Assembly (NCBI GenBank): GCA_963975155.1
Contig: CAXBFG010000001.1
Span: 124,001 to 188,000, forward strand
Length of the DNA: 64,000 nucleotides
Direction of reading: 5' to 3'
From: UBA5109 sp963975155
Lineage (GTDB): Bacteria; Pseudomonadota; Gammaproteobacteria; Pseudomonadales; Pseudohongiellaceae
A program made the position numbers and the translations under genes. Position 1 is the stretch's first letter. Every line of letters starts with the position of its first letter. The notes under the pieces were generated by a model. It was not told the DNA's origin, made no database searches, and saw only the letters and a program-made list of their open reading frames with translations. Shown here piece after piece: positions 43,257 through 52,412 of the stretch.

Positions 43257-44702
43257 ATGTCAGCAGATTATGACGTAATTGTAATTGGAGCCGGCCCTGC
43301 CGGGTATGTTGCCGCTATCCGCGCTGCCCAACTGGGTTTTAAAACAGCCTGTATAGAAAAATGGCTGGATAATGAAAATAAACCAGTGCTTGGCGGGACC
43401 TGTCTGAATGTTGGCTGCATACCCTCCAAAGCATTGCTGGATTCTTCACATAAATTTGTTGAAGCACAGCACGGATTTAAAGCTCACGGCATTGCAACAG
43501 GTGCCATAAAAATTGATATTCCAGCCATGATTGAACGCAAGCAAAAAGTGGTTCAGCAGATGGCGGGCGGAATTGGAGGTTTGTTTCAGGCCAACAAGGT
43601 TACTGCTATCTCAGGGACAGGAAAGTTATTAAAAGATAAAAGAGTTGAAATAACAGCACATGATGGTAAAACCCAGACTCTGTCGGCAGCTAATGTCATC
43701 CTTGCTGCTGGATCAGTACCAATTGAAATCCCCCCCACGCCACTCGAAGATGGCATTATTGTGGATTCCACCGGGGCTTTGGAATTTCAAAGCGTTCCCA
43801 AACGACTTGGCGTAATTGGTGCTGGTGTCATCGGACTTGAGCTGGGCTCAGTCTGGTCAAGACTAGGTGCCGAAGTAGTGATACTGGAAGCAAGCGAAAA
43901 TTTTCTGCCAATGGTTGATCAGCAAATTGCCAAAGAGGCTAAGAAACTGCTTACGAAACAGGGTTTGGATATCAGACTTGGTGCAAAAGTTACAGGTAGC
44001 AAGATTAAAAAAGGTAAATCTCCTAGCGTTACTGTGTCATATACAGACAAGGACGGAGAGCAAGAGATTACTTTTGATAAGCTGATTGTGTGCGTGGGCC
44101 GCAAACCTTATACCGAAGCATTATTATCTGAAGACTGCGGTATTGAGAAGGATGAGCGTGGTTTTATAAAAGTAGATGACCATTGCGCCACAAATATTGC
44201 CGGTGTATATGCAGTGGGCGATATTGTGAGGGGCCCTATGCTGGCTCATAAAGGCTCAGAAGAAGGGGTGATGGTTGCAGAAAATATTGCTGGTCAGAAA
44301 ACCGCCATGAATTATGAGTTGATCCCCTCAGTAATTTATACGCATCCGGAGATTGCATCGGTCGGTAAAACTGAAGAGCAACTAAAAGCTGCAGGTATAG
44401 ATTATAAAGTTGGCACATTCCCCTTTCTCGCCGTCGGCCGTGCAGTTGCTGCAAACGATTCTGATGGCTTGGTGAAAATGTTGGCTGACGCGAAAACTGA
44501 TCGCGTTTTGGGTTGTCATATTATTGGCCCGTCTGCAGCAGACCTTGTCCAAACCGTAACGGTTGCTATGGAGTTCAGCTCAAGTGCAGAAGATATAGGT
44601 ATGACAGTTTTTTCACATCCGGCACTTAGTGAGGCAGTACACGAAGCGGCTCTGGCAGTAAATGGGCACGCTATTCACATGCCAAATCGCAAGAAAAAAT
44701 AA
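43257..44702 (+). CDS. lpd: Dihydrolipoyl dehydrogenase (E3)
   Basis: Flavoprotein disulfide reductase of 481 residues that reoxidises lipoyl groups. The FAD fold is VIVIGAGPAGYVAAIRAAQLG, the redox disulfide GGTCLNVGCIPSKALL (about 48-63), the NAD fold GVIGAGVIGLELGSVWSRLG, and the C-terminal His-Glu pair FSHPALSEAVHEAAL. AGGAACAGG serves as RBS. This copy inside the suc operon is specific to the oxoglutarate complex. Confidence 0.97.
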   Translation: MSADYDVIVIGAGPAGYVAAIRAAQLGFKTACIEKWLDNENKPVLGGTCLNVGCIPSKALLDSSHKFVEAQHGFKAHGIATGAIKIDIPAMIERKQKVVQQMAGGIGGLFQANKVTAISGTGKLLKDKRVEITAHDGKTQTLSAANVILAAGSVPIEIPPTPLEDGIIVDSTGALEFQSVPKRLGVIGAGVIGLELGSVWSRLGAEVVILEASENFLPMVDQQIAKEAKKLLTKQGLDIRLGAKVTGSKIKKGKSPSVTVSYTDKDGEQEITFDKLIVCVGRKPYTEALLSEDCGIEKDERGFIKVDDHCATNIAGVYAVGDIVRGPMLAHKGSEEGVMVAENIAGQKTAMNYELIPSVIYTHPEIASVGKTEEQLKAAGIDYKVGTFPFLAVGRAVAANDSDGLVKMLADAKTDRVLGCHIIGPSAADLVQTVTVAMEFSSSAEDIGMTVFSHPALSEAVHEAALAVNGHAIHMPNRKKK

Positions 44703-44762
44703 TAGATAAATTACTATAGTTTTTAAAATGAATTTTTCCAATTCAATAAAGGTGGTTTTTGA

Positions 44763-45932
44763 ATGAATTTACATGAATATCAGGCAAAACAGATTTTTGC
44801 TGAATATGGTTTGCCTGTGTCAATTGGCTATGCCTGTGATACTCCAGACGCAGCTGCTGAGGCGGCAGAAAAAATAGGTGGCTCAGAGTGGGTGGTAAAA
44901 GCACAGGTTCATGCCGGCGGACGTGGCAAGGCAGGAGGCGTCAAACTGGTTTCAAATAAAGAAGAGATCAGGGCTTTTGCAGAAAAGTGGCTTGGCAAAA
45001 ACCTGGTAACCTACCAGACTGATAAAGACGGACAGCCTGTCAGCAAGATTCTTGTAGAGTCATGTACTGATATAGATCAGGAATTATATTTAGGTGCGGT
45101 AATAGATCGTGCATCTCGTCGGATAGTTTTTATGGCCTCTACGGAAGGTGGGGTAGAGATTGAAAAAGTAGCGGAAGAGACACCGGAACTTATCTTGAAA
45201 GCAGTTATTGACCCTTTGGTGGGAGCGCAACCATATCAGGCCAGAGAACTGGCATTCAAACTGGGTCTGAATGCAGAGCAGGTCAAACAGTTTACTAAAA
45301 TTTTCCTGGGCCTCGCAAAAATCTTTGTAGATTGTGATTTAGCTTTATTGGAAATCAACCCCTTGGTAATAACCAAGGCAGGTAATCTGCATTGCCTTGA
45401 TGCCAAACTGAATATTGACGGAAATGCCCTATACAGACAACCCAAGATCAGAGAAATGAACGACCCATCTCAGGAAGATGAGCGCGAAGCTCAAGCAGCT
45501 GCCTGGGATCTCAATTATGTTGCACTGGAAGGAAATATTGGCTGCATGGTCAACGGTGCCGGCTTGGCAATGGGCACAATGGATATTGTCAAATTGCACG
45601 GTGGTCAACCAGCAAACTTCCTGGATGTTGGTGGTGGAGCGACCAAAGAAAGGGTTTCTGAAGCTTTTAAAATCATCCTGTCAGATAAAAATGTTAAAGC
45701 TGTACTGGTGAATATTTTTGGTGGCATTGTACGTTGTGACCTGATTGCGGAGGGTGTAATTGGGGCTATTGGTGAAGTAGGTGTTAAGGTTCCTGTAGTG
45801 GTAAGGCTGGAAGGGAACAATGCCGAATTGGGCACAAAAGTTCTGGCGGAAAGTGGATTAAATATTATTGCTGCGACCAGTCTTACAGACGCTGCTCAGC
45901 AAGTAGTAAAAGCAGCAGGGGGTGCAGCATGA
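44763..45932 (+). CDS. sucC: Succinyl-CoA synthetase beta subunit
   Basis: ATP-grasp subunit of 389 residues. MNLHEYQAKQIFAEYGLPV at the start, VVKAQVHAGGRGKAGGVKL for nucleotide binding and NIFGGIVRCDLIAEG near the C-terminus are standard. It overlaps sucD by 4 bases (ATGA). AAGGTGG lies upstream. Confidence 0.98.
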   Translation: MNLHEYQAKQIFAEYGLPVSIGYACDTPDAAAEAAEKIGGSEWVVKAQVHAGGRGKAGGVKLVSNKEEIRAFAEKWLGKNLVTYQTDKDGQPVSKILVESCTDIDQELYLGAVIDRASRRIVFMASTEGGVEIEKVAEETPELILKAVIDPLVGAQPYQARELAFKLGLNAEQVKQFTKIFLGLAKIFVDCDLALLEINPLVITKAGNLHCLDAKLNIDGNALYRQPKIREMNDPSQEDEREAQAAAWDLNYVALEGNIGCMVNGAGLAMGTMDIVKLHGGQPANFLDVGGGATKERVSEAFKIILSDKNVKAVLVNIFGGIVRCDLIAEGVIGAIGEVGVKVPVVVRLEGNNAELGTKVLAESGLNIIAATSLTDAAQQVVKAAGGAA

Positions 45933-46801
45933 GCATATTACTGAACAAGGACACCAAAGTTATTTGCCAGGGTTTTACCGGCGCGCAAGGAACCTATCAT
46001 TCCGAACAGGCTATTGAATATGGCACGCTTATGGTCGGGGGAGTGACTCCTGGCAAAGGAGGGCAGGTGCACCTGGGTCTGCCAGTGTTTAATACCATGG
46101 CTGATGCTGTCGCAGAAACAGAAGCTGATGCCTCTGTAATTTACGTTCCTGCGGCTTTTTGCAAGGATTCTATCCTGGAAGCGGTGGCTGCAGGTGTTAA
46201 GTTAATTGTTTGTATTACAGAAGGTATACCTACTCTGGACATGCTGGATGTAAAAGTAGTTTGTGATCGGGAGGGGGTTCGTTTAATAGGGCCCAATTGC
46301 CCTGGAATCATTACTCCGGGTGAGTCAAAAATAGGCATTATGCCCGGTCACATTCACCTGCCCGGCAAGGTAGGGATCGTATCAAGATCAGGAACCCTCA
46401 CTTATGAAGCAGTAAAACAGACTACTGATTATGGCTTTGGACAGTCTACCTGTGTAGGTATTGGTGGCGATCCGATTCCAGGCTCTAGCTTTATCGATAT
46501 TCTGAGCTTGCTGGAGCAAGATGAGCAAACTGAAGCTATTGTTATGATTGGTGAAATTGGAGGAACGGCTGAAGAAGAAGCTGCTGCCTATATCAAGGAG
46601 TATGTCAGTAAGCCAGTGGTCTCCTATATTGCCGGTGTAACAGCACCTCCCGGGAAGCGTATGGGGCATGCAGGGGCAATAATATCTGGCGGAAAAGGCA
46701 CTGCGGATGAGAAGTTTGCAGCACTAAATGATGCCGGTGTTACAACAGTCAGAAGTCTGGCTGAAATAGGAGATGGTCTAAAGAAAGCTGCAAATTGGTA
46801 A
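45929..46801 (+). CDS. sucD: Succinyl-CoA synthetase alpha subunit
   Basis: CoA-binding subunit of 290 residues. It contains CQGFTGAQGTYHSEQAIEYG near the start, GPNCPGIITPGESKIGIMPG, and the phosphorylated active-site His in GKRMGHAGAIISGGKGTA (about 245). It ends the sdh-suc block; a weak inverted repeat CACTAAA/TTTAGTG follows at 46818-46840. Confidence 0.98.
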   Translation: MSILLNKDTKVICQGFTGAQGTYHSEQAIEYGTLMVGGVTPGKGGQVHLGLPVFNTMADAVAETEADASVIYVPAAFCKDSILEAVAAGVKLIVCITEGIPTLDMLDVKVVCDREGVRLIGPNCPGIITPGESKIGIMPGHIHLPGKVGIVSRSGTLTYEAVKQTTDYGFGQSTCVGIGGDPIPGSSFIDILSLLEQDEQTEAIVMIGEIGGTAEEEAAAYIKEYVSKPVVSYIAGVTAPPGKRMGHAGAIISGGKGTADEKFAALNDAGVTTVRSLAEIGDGLKKAANW

Positions 46802-47034
46802 GAGCAACTATTAAACACACTAAACGTTTAAATTTTAGTGATTTACTGGTTCAATATGCAGTAACTATTTGATATGCTCCGCAGCTCTGTCTGATAATGA
46901 GAAATAAAAAGAAGTTGGGCAGCTGTAAGGACAGATAGAATAGTGATACCTAACGACATAAGCATTAATAATATTAATATTCAAAAGTAGACAAGAAGCA
47001 ATTTTTCGAATCTAAAAAACTAATGGGATGACTC

Positions 47035-47829
47035 ATGAAATACCAACGTTTTAAGAAGCAGTTCTGTGCTGCGCTACTGCTAACTCCAGTACTCCTTAAT
47101 GCAGGGCTGGTCTCGGCACAAGACACCGTAATTGACACAAGTATCCTGGATGATATTTCTGCACAGGCTGCGGAAGTTTTCACCATGGGTGCCGAGATGC
47201 AAGTCCAGATAAATCAGTTATCAGATCAGGCCGATGAGTTGACCGCTGAATTTAGAGAACAGGCAAAACTGGTTGATGGCCTTGAAATTTATAATGCAGG
47301 TATGCGAAGGACCATAGCGCAGCAGGTCAGAACCATCGCGGAATATGATGAGTCCATTGCAGATGCTGCTGAACTGCAACGTCAGATAGCGCCATTAATG
47401 GAAAGAATGATGGCTGCACTTGAGCGTTTTGTGTCCCTGGATATTCCCTTTCAGGTAGAGGAAAGACAGAATCGTCTAAATACCATTCGCGCTACCTTTG
47501 ATGACTCCAGTGTAAACGTTGCTGAAAAGTTCCGTTTAGTACTGCAGGCCTATCAAATTGAAAATGATTATGGCCGTGGTATTGCGCACTATACTGATAC
47601 TCTGGAAATTGGAGGAATAGAACGTGATGTGGATATTTTACGCGTTGGTCGTATTGCGCTTCTTTACCAAACCAGTGATCAGAACTCTACTGGTGTATGG
47701 GATAAAGCAAATAACCAATGGGTAGCATTGGGTGATGATTATCGACGTCCTGTTGCACTGGGCATACGTATGGCGCAACAGCTCGAAACTACTCAACTTC
47801 TTGATTTACCAATACCTGCTCCGGAGTAA
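47035..47829 (+). CDS. DUF3450 periplasmic protein of the TonB2 cluster
   Basis: A secreted 264-residue protein. The signal peptide ends near GLVSAQ (about residue 29). A long helical coiled-coil region (about 45-130) is followed by a conserved C-terminal domain including DVDILRVGRIALLYQTSDQN. This is the DUF3450 family, which in many marine gammaproteobacteria opens a TonB2 operon. Its exact role is unknown; it probably supports the TtpC-like channel in the periplasm. It is 5 bases from the next gene. Confidence 0.88.
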   Translation: MKYQRFKKQFCAALLLTPVLLNAGLVSAQDTVIDTSILDDISAQAAEVFTMGAEMQVQINQLSDQADELTAEFREQAKLVDGLEIYNAGMRRTIAQQVRTIAEYDESIADAAELQRQIAPLMERMMAALERFVSLDIPFQVEERQNRLNTIRATFDDSSVNVAEKFRLVLQAYQIENDYGRGIAHYTDTLEIGGIERDVDILRVGRIALLYQTSDQNSTGVWDKANNQWVALGDDYRRPVALGIRMAQQLETTQLLDLPIPAPE

Positions 47830-47834
47830 GCGAC

Positions 47835-49244
47835 ATGAAATTAATTAAAACTTTAGGATTAACAATAGCTTCGGCGGCATTTTGTTTAACATCTTTCCAG
47901 GTAAGCGCTCAGGCTTCTGACCCGCGAAGCTTGGATGAGTTATTGCAGTTGGTAGAAAACGCTACACTCACCGAGACTCAGGAACAGCGTGATCGTATTC
48001 AGCGTTTTACCACTAATGTGAATCAGCGTCAGCAGATGCTGGATCAGATTCAGCAGCGTCGCGAGGAAGAAGAAACAATCAGCGGCCAGTTGGAAAATAC
48101 CTATGAAGAGAATGAGATTATAAAAGCACAGCGCTTTGACACCTTACAGGAACGTCTGGGTGACCTGGACGAGCTTTTCGGTACAATCGCTGGAGTAGTA
48201 GGAGATACAAGAAGTAACTTTGAACAATCGTTGATTAGTGCACAATTTCCTGGTCGTGGAGAATTCCTGACAGATTTGGCCGGGATTATGTCCAGTGAAT
48301 CACAGCTGCCTGATATCGAAGAATTGGAACGTCTGTGGTTCTATTTACAACAGGAAATGACCGAGTCAGGACGTATTGTTAAGTTTGATACTCTGGTTGC
48401 CGGCGCTGATGGTACACAGAATAGCCAGGAAGTAGTCCGTATTGGTTCATACAATATTGTTTCAAATGGCGAATACCTTTCTTATGATGCTAATACAGGA
48501 AGATTGAACGTATTACCGGCCCAGCCTTCTGGGGGAGCCTTTAATCCCGGTCTTTATCAGGATCTGGCTCTTGAATTACAAAATTCAACATCCGGTTTTA
48601 CTATGGTCGGTATTGACCCTACGGGTACATCTGGTGGTTCATATCTGGCTGCTTTGATAAGTAGCCCGGATTTCAGGACCCGTTATTTTGAACAAGGTCG
48701 CGAAATAGGCCAATTGATTATCGCTGTGGGTGTGATGGCGATGATATTTGCTATATGGCGTATGACTGCTTTGACAATTGTTGGAGCTAAAGTAAACGCA
48801 CAATTGAAAAACCCAGGCAAACCGACTAAATCTAATCCACTCGGTCGTGTATTAATGGTTTATGAAACAGATAAAGCCATGGATATCGAGACTCTGGAAT
48901 TAAAACTCGGTGAAGCAATACTACAGGAAACACCTAAGTTGGAACGTTTCCTGGTCTTATTAAAAATTATTTCAACGATTGCACCTTTGATGGGTCTCTT
49001 AGGTACTGTGACAGGTATGATTGATGTGTTCCAGCAAATCACACTGTTCGGTACGGGGGATCCACAGATCATGGCTGGTGGTATTTCTGCTGCCTTGGTA
49101 ACAACAGTATTGGGTATCGTAGTAGCTATCCCAACCGTGTTGATGCATACCATGGTGAAAAGCCGCAGTGATCGCATTCTGCATATTATGGAAGAGCAGG
49201 CTACTGGGATCATTGCCAGAAAAGCTGAATCCACAAACGCTTAG
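47835..49244 (+). CDS. TtpC-like MotA/TolQ/ExbB proton-channel protein
   Basis: A 469-residue fusion-type channel protein. The signal peptide ends near QVSAQA, a long periplasmic coiled coil runs to about 130, a beta-rich periplasmic part extends to about 285, and then three membrane helices carry the TolQ/ExbB signature LGLLGTVTG-like MGLLGTVTGMIDVFQQ with ISAALVTTVLGIVVAIP. In Vibrio TonB2 systems TtpC is essential for siderophore uptake. No symbol is given because the family varies. Confidence 0.88.
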   Translation: MKLIKTLGLTIASAAFCLTSFQVSAQASDPRSLDELLQLVENATLTETQEQRDRIQRFTTNVNQRQQMLDQIQQRREEEETISGQLENTYEENEIIKAQRFDTLQERLGDLDELFGTIAGVVGDTRSNFEQSLISAQFPGRGEFLTDLAGIMSSESQLPDIEELERLWFYLQQEMTESGRIVKFDTLVAGADGTQNSQEVVRIGSYNIVSNGEYLSYDANTGRLNVLPAQPSGGAFNPGLYQDLALELQNSTSGFTMVGIDPTGTSGGSYLAALISSPDFRTRYFEQGREIGQLIIAVGVMAMIFAIWRMTALTIVGAKVNAQLKNPGKPTKSNPLGRVLMVYETDKAMDIETLELKLGEAILQETPKLERFLVLLKIISTIAPLMGLLGTVTGMIDVFQQITLFGTGDPQIMAGGISAALVTTVLGIVVAIPTVLMHTMVKSRSDRILHIMEEQATGIIARKAESTNA

Positions 49245-49269
49245 GCTAAACTTTGTTTAGGAGGGTAGC

Positions 49270-49806
49270 TTGATGTTTGACTTATTCCAAGGAAGTATAG
49301 ATGCTGTCTCTGACTTTATGGTCAGAGGCGGCTCAGTCCTCTGGTTAATTGCACTATTGCTTTTTGTTTTATGGACCTTGATGTTCGAGAGAATCTGGTT
49401 CCTTAATACTATTCATAAAAAAAACACGGCTGCTGCACTTGCTGAATGGGAGCAACGTTCTGACAAGAAATCCTGGCATGCCCATGCAATTCGGCAGGAA
49501 CTGGTTTCCAGGGTTTCAGTTGACCTGAAGTCGAGTATGCCAATCATAGAAGTACTGGTTGTTATCTGCCCATTACTAGGTCTGCTAGGTACGGTAACCG
49601 GAATGATTGAAGTGTTTTATGTAATGGCTGTAACAGGTGGCGGTGATGCCAAACAAATGTCTGGAGGAGTGGCTAAAGCAACCATTCCTACTATGGCTGG
49701 TATGGTAGGTGCATTGTCTGGCATTTTCTCTAGCAATTGGCTAAAACATAAGTCAAACCGGGAAATTGAGTTACTGGAAGATCATTTAACGATACAGCAT
49801 TCATAA
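49270..49806 (+). CDS. exbB: ExbB-type proton channel subunit
   Basis: A 178-residue inner-membrane subunit with three helices (about 20-40, 95-115 and 135-160). The motif LLGLLGTVTGMIEVFYVMAV and the following GGVAKATIPTMAGMVGALSG are diagnostic. It pairs with the ExbD below to harness proton motive force for TonB. TAGGAGGGT sits 9 bases before the ATG. Confidence 0.92.
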   Translation: MMFDLFQGSIDAVSDFMVRGGSVLWLIALLLFVLWTLMFERIWFLNTIHKKNTAAALAEWEQRSDKKSWHAHAIRQELVSRVSVDLKSSMPIIEVLVVICPLLGLLGTVTGMIEVFYVMAVTGGGDAKQMSGGVAKATIPTMAGMVGALSGIFSSNWLKHKSNREIELLEDHLTIQHS

Positions 49807-49857
49807 TAAAAAGCATTAATAAACTTTAATATGTCACTGATATAAAAGAATAAAATT

Positions 49858-50262
49858 ATGAGAAGTTTAGCTAAAGTAAAAGAAGAAGAGCAAGCTGGCG
49901 AAATAGATTTAACTCCCATGCTGGATGTAGTCTTCATTCTGTTAATATTCTTCATTGTGACAGCTGTTTTCGTAAAAGAAGCTGGATACGATGTTGTTAA
50001 ACCACAGGCATCTATGGCTCAATTTGCAACTTTAGACCCGATACTGGTTGCAATTTCTCCTGCCGGTGAAATATTTATGGATGGAGATATAATAGAGCCT
50101 AGGAACCTGAGGTTTCGTTTGGAGCAAAGAATGGCTGAATCGCCAAATGCTCCGGTTATTATTCAAGCCGATCAGTTGTCCACAAATGAGCATGTAATAA
50201 CTGTAATGAATGCTTCTCGTGAAGCAGGCATTTCGAGTATTCAGATTGCTGCGGAGGATTAA
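49858..50262 (+). CDS. exbD: ExbD-type subunit
   Basis: A single-helix protein of 134 residues. EIDLTPMLDVVFILLIFFIV carries the essential membrane Asp (in MLDVVF), and a periplasmic domain follows ending VMNASREAGISSIQIAAED. It forms the proton-conducting stator with ExbB. Confidence 0.94.
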   Translation: MRSLAKVKEEEQAGEIDLTPMLDVVFILLIFFIVTAVFVKEAGYDVVKPQASMAQFATLDPILVAISPAGEIFMDGDIIEPRNLRFRLEQRMAESPNAPVIIQADQLSTNEHVITVMNASREAGISSIQIAAED

Positions 50263-50265
50263 GAC

Positions 50266-50877
50266 ATGATTAGAACAATTAACGTCTTTATAGCGCTTCT
50301 ATTAGGAGCCATGATCACTTTTTCATTATTTTACTTAATGCAATCGCTTATCTCTTTAGGTGGTGGTGAGCCGGTTGCAGGCAATGCAATACGGATTGCT
50401 GATATAACAATCCCCGAAATGGAAATTGAGGTAACCCGGGTTGAACCAAAGCCTGAAGAGCCTGATGTTCCCGAAGAAGTACCTGATTTGCCTGATCTGG
50501 AAGTTTCTGCCATGGATATGGGTGGAGATAACGCACTGAATGTCGCTCGTGTTGAGGTAGATATGGGCGCTATTGATGCAAACGTAAGTGTCGGTGTTAA
50601 TGACACCGATATGTTGCCTATTGTTACGGTAAATCCACAGTATCCCAACCGTGCCCTTTCTAGAGGTATAGAAGGGTGGTGTCAGGTGATCTTTACGGTT
50701 ACTGCAAACGGAACTGTTGAAAACCCAATGGTAGTTGATGCAGATCCACCAGACATTTTCGATAATGCTTCACTGAGAGCAGTTTTACGCTTTAAGTTTA
50801 ATCCTCGCGTAGTTAACGGTGAAGCAGTACCCGTTGAAGGCGTGCAGTATCTATTCACCTATAAAGTAGATCAGTAG
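50266..50877 (+). CDS. tonB: TonB-type energy transducer
   Basis: A 203-residue TonB. The N-terminal membrane helix (about 5-27) lacks the classical SxxxH pattern in an obvious form. An acidic Pro/Glu linker follows (VEPKPEEPDVPEEVPDLPDL), then the C-terminal domain with VNPQYPNRALSRGIEGWCQV and LRAVLRFKFNPRVVNG. The linker is acidic (Glu-Pro) and lacks the Lys-Pro repeats of E. coli TonB. It is 3 bases from exbD, within one operon. Confidence 0.92.
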   Translation: MIRTINVFIALLLGAMITFSLFYLMQSLISLGGGEPVAGNAIRIADITIPEMEIEVTRVEPKPEEPDVPEEVPDLPDLEVSAMDMGGDNALNVARVEVDMGAIDANVSVGVNDTDMLPIVTVNPQYPNRALSRGIEGWCQVIFTVTANGTVENPMVVDADPPDIFDNASLRAVLRFKFNPRVVNGEAVPVEGVQYLFTYKVDQ

Positions 50878-50884
50878 GATACTC

Positions 50885-52273
50885 ATGAATTTACAACTAA
50901 AAAAATTAAATATGTACTATCTGAGCAAACTCTTTCTAGGTGCACTGCTGTTGGCTTTGTTGCCTTTGATGGTAAGTTTTTCCGGTTCATTCAGTATATT
51001 GCAAGGCTCAGCTTCCGCTCAGGAAGAAGAAGAGGGCAGAAGGGCTCCTCCTGCAGCCAGGTCCTCGCAAACACTGTCTCGTCCTGTGTATGAACGCCTT
51101 GAAGAAATAATGGAGTTGAGGGACGCAGAAGATTTTGTTGGAGCCAATGCAGTGATGGCCGAATTGCAGGAAATTTACGATCGTGGTCGTATGAATGATG
51201 CGGAAACACTTAGATTGTGGCAGTTTTATGCTAATTTTGCAGCTATTGAAGAAAACTATGAGGAAGCCATACGCTACCAGGAACTGATTCTTGGTATGGG
51301 TGATGCGATCACACCAGAAAACCGTGAGAGCACTTTACTCTTGCTCGGCCAATTGAAGTTCGCTGTCGAAGACTATGATGGCGCAATAGAAAGTTTTTTG
51401 ACTTATCTGGACATGGCTTTAGAGCCGGATATCAATGTTTATACCCGGATTACCATGGCTCATTACACCATGGAAGAATATGCCGAGGCTCTGCCTTACA
51501 TCTTGGAATACATAGATCTGATGCGCGCTCAAGGCCAAGGGGCAGAAATACCCAAGAATATATATGGCCTGGCACGTTCTTTATATACCTTACTGGAAGA
51601 CCTGCCTAGTGCCCTGCAGATAACCCGAGAAATGATTGTGCTTTTCAGGGAGCCTGATGATTGGCGCTTCATGGCTAATGTGTTGGGAGCTTTGGAACGC
51701 TTTGAAGAGCAGTCTCGCGTTATTTATGCATTAAACCAGTTTGGTTATGTTAATAGTGAAGGTCAAGTCATGAACCTTTCGGCGCAATTCTTTAATGCAG
51801 AGTATTATTGGGGTTCCGCTAAAGTATTGGAGCAGGCTATGGAGGATGGAATTATAGAACCTGATGTTGATTCCTGGACTCGTATTGCTCAAAGCTATCA
51901 ATTAGCGAGAGAAGACGAACTGGCTATTGAGCCAACCCTTATGGCTGCAGAATTAGCTGATGATGGTGAGATGTATTCACGACTATCAAGCATTTATATA
52001 AATCTGGGTCGCTTCGATGATGCTGTAGAGGCTCTGAATGCTGCTTTCGATAAAGGTGATTTAAATCGACCAGACCAGGCTTATCTGCGTCAGGCCCGAG
52101 CCTACCTGGAGCTGGAACGACACGATGAGGGTATTGAGGCAGTACGTCTGGCAGCTCGCGATGAACGAAGTGAAGAAGCTGCAGCAACCTGGTTACGTTA
52201 TATACAGAATGAAAAAACACTTTACGAAACCAAACAAAGACAAAGAGAGTTGTATCAGGGATTCTTCCGATAA
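50885..52273 (+). CDS. TPR protein of the TonB2 cluster
   Basis: A 462-residue exported protein with a signal or membrane segment at about residues 15-45 (ending near GSASAQE) and a chain of tetratricopeptide-like repeats, for example YEEAIRYQELILGM, YDGAIESFLTYLDMAL and FDDAVEALNAAFDKG. Such a gene closes TonB2 clusters in several marine genera and probably scaffolds the complex. A clear terminator follows. Confidence 0.85.
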   Translation: MNLQLKKLNMYYLSKLFLGALLLALLPLMVSFSGSFSILQGSASAQEEEEGRRAPPAARSSQTLSRPVYERLEEIMELRDAEDFVGANAVMAELQEIYDRGRMNDAETLRLWQFYANFAAIEENYEEAIRYQELILGMGDAITPENRESTLLLLGQLKFAVEDYDGAIESFLTYLDMALEPDINVYTRITMAHYTMEEYAEALPYILEYIDLMRAQGQGAEIPKNIYGLARSLYTLLEDLPSALQITREMIVLFREPDDWRFMANVLGALERFEEQSRVIYALNQFGYVNSEGQVMNLSAQFFNAEYYWGSAKVLEQAMEDGIIEPDVDSWTRIAQSYQLAREDELAIEPTLMAAELADDGEMYSRLSSIYINLGRFDDAVEALNAAFDKGDLNRPDQAYLRQARAYLELERHDEGIEAVRLAARDERSEEAAATWLRYIQNEKTLYETKQRQRELYQGFFR

Positions 52274-52297
52274 GGGATTAAAGGTCTTGTGACTTTG

Positions 52298-52328
52298 AAA
52301 AAACGCACATTAGGTGCGTTTTTTTTTG
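52298..52328 (+). terminator. Intrinsic terminator of the TonB cluster
   Basis: AACGCAC, loop ATTAG, GTGCGTT followed by a run of T. It sits 25 bases after the TPR gene. Confidence 0.92.
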
Positions 52329-52330
52329 CC

Positions 52331-52359
52331 CTTGAAAAACCACTGCCAAGCCCCTATTA
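52331..52359 (+). promoter_or_regulatory. Sigma-32-like heat-shock promoter of htpG
   Basis: CTTGAAA (52331-52337), a 13-base spacer, then CCCCTATTA (52351-52359), matching the sigma-32 consensus closely. Transcription would start near 52365, leaving a leader of about 50 bases before the htpG ATG at 52413. Confidence 0.78.
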
Positions 52360-52412
52360 AGGGCACTTAGTTGGCATATATACATTCGCTTATTCAGCAG
52401 GAGGAATGCTTA

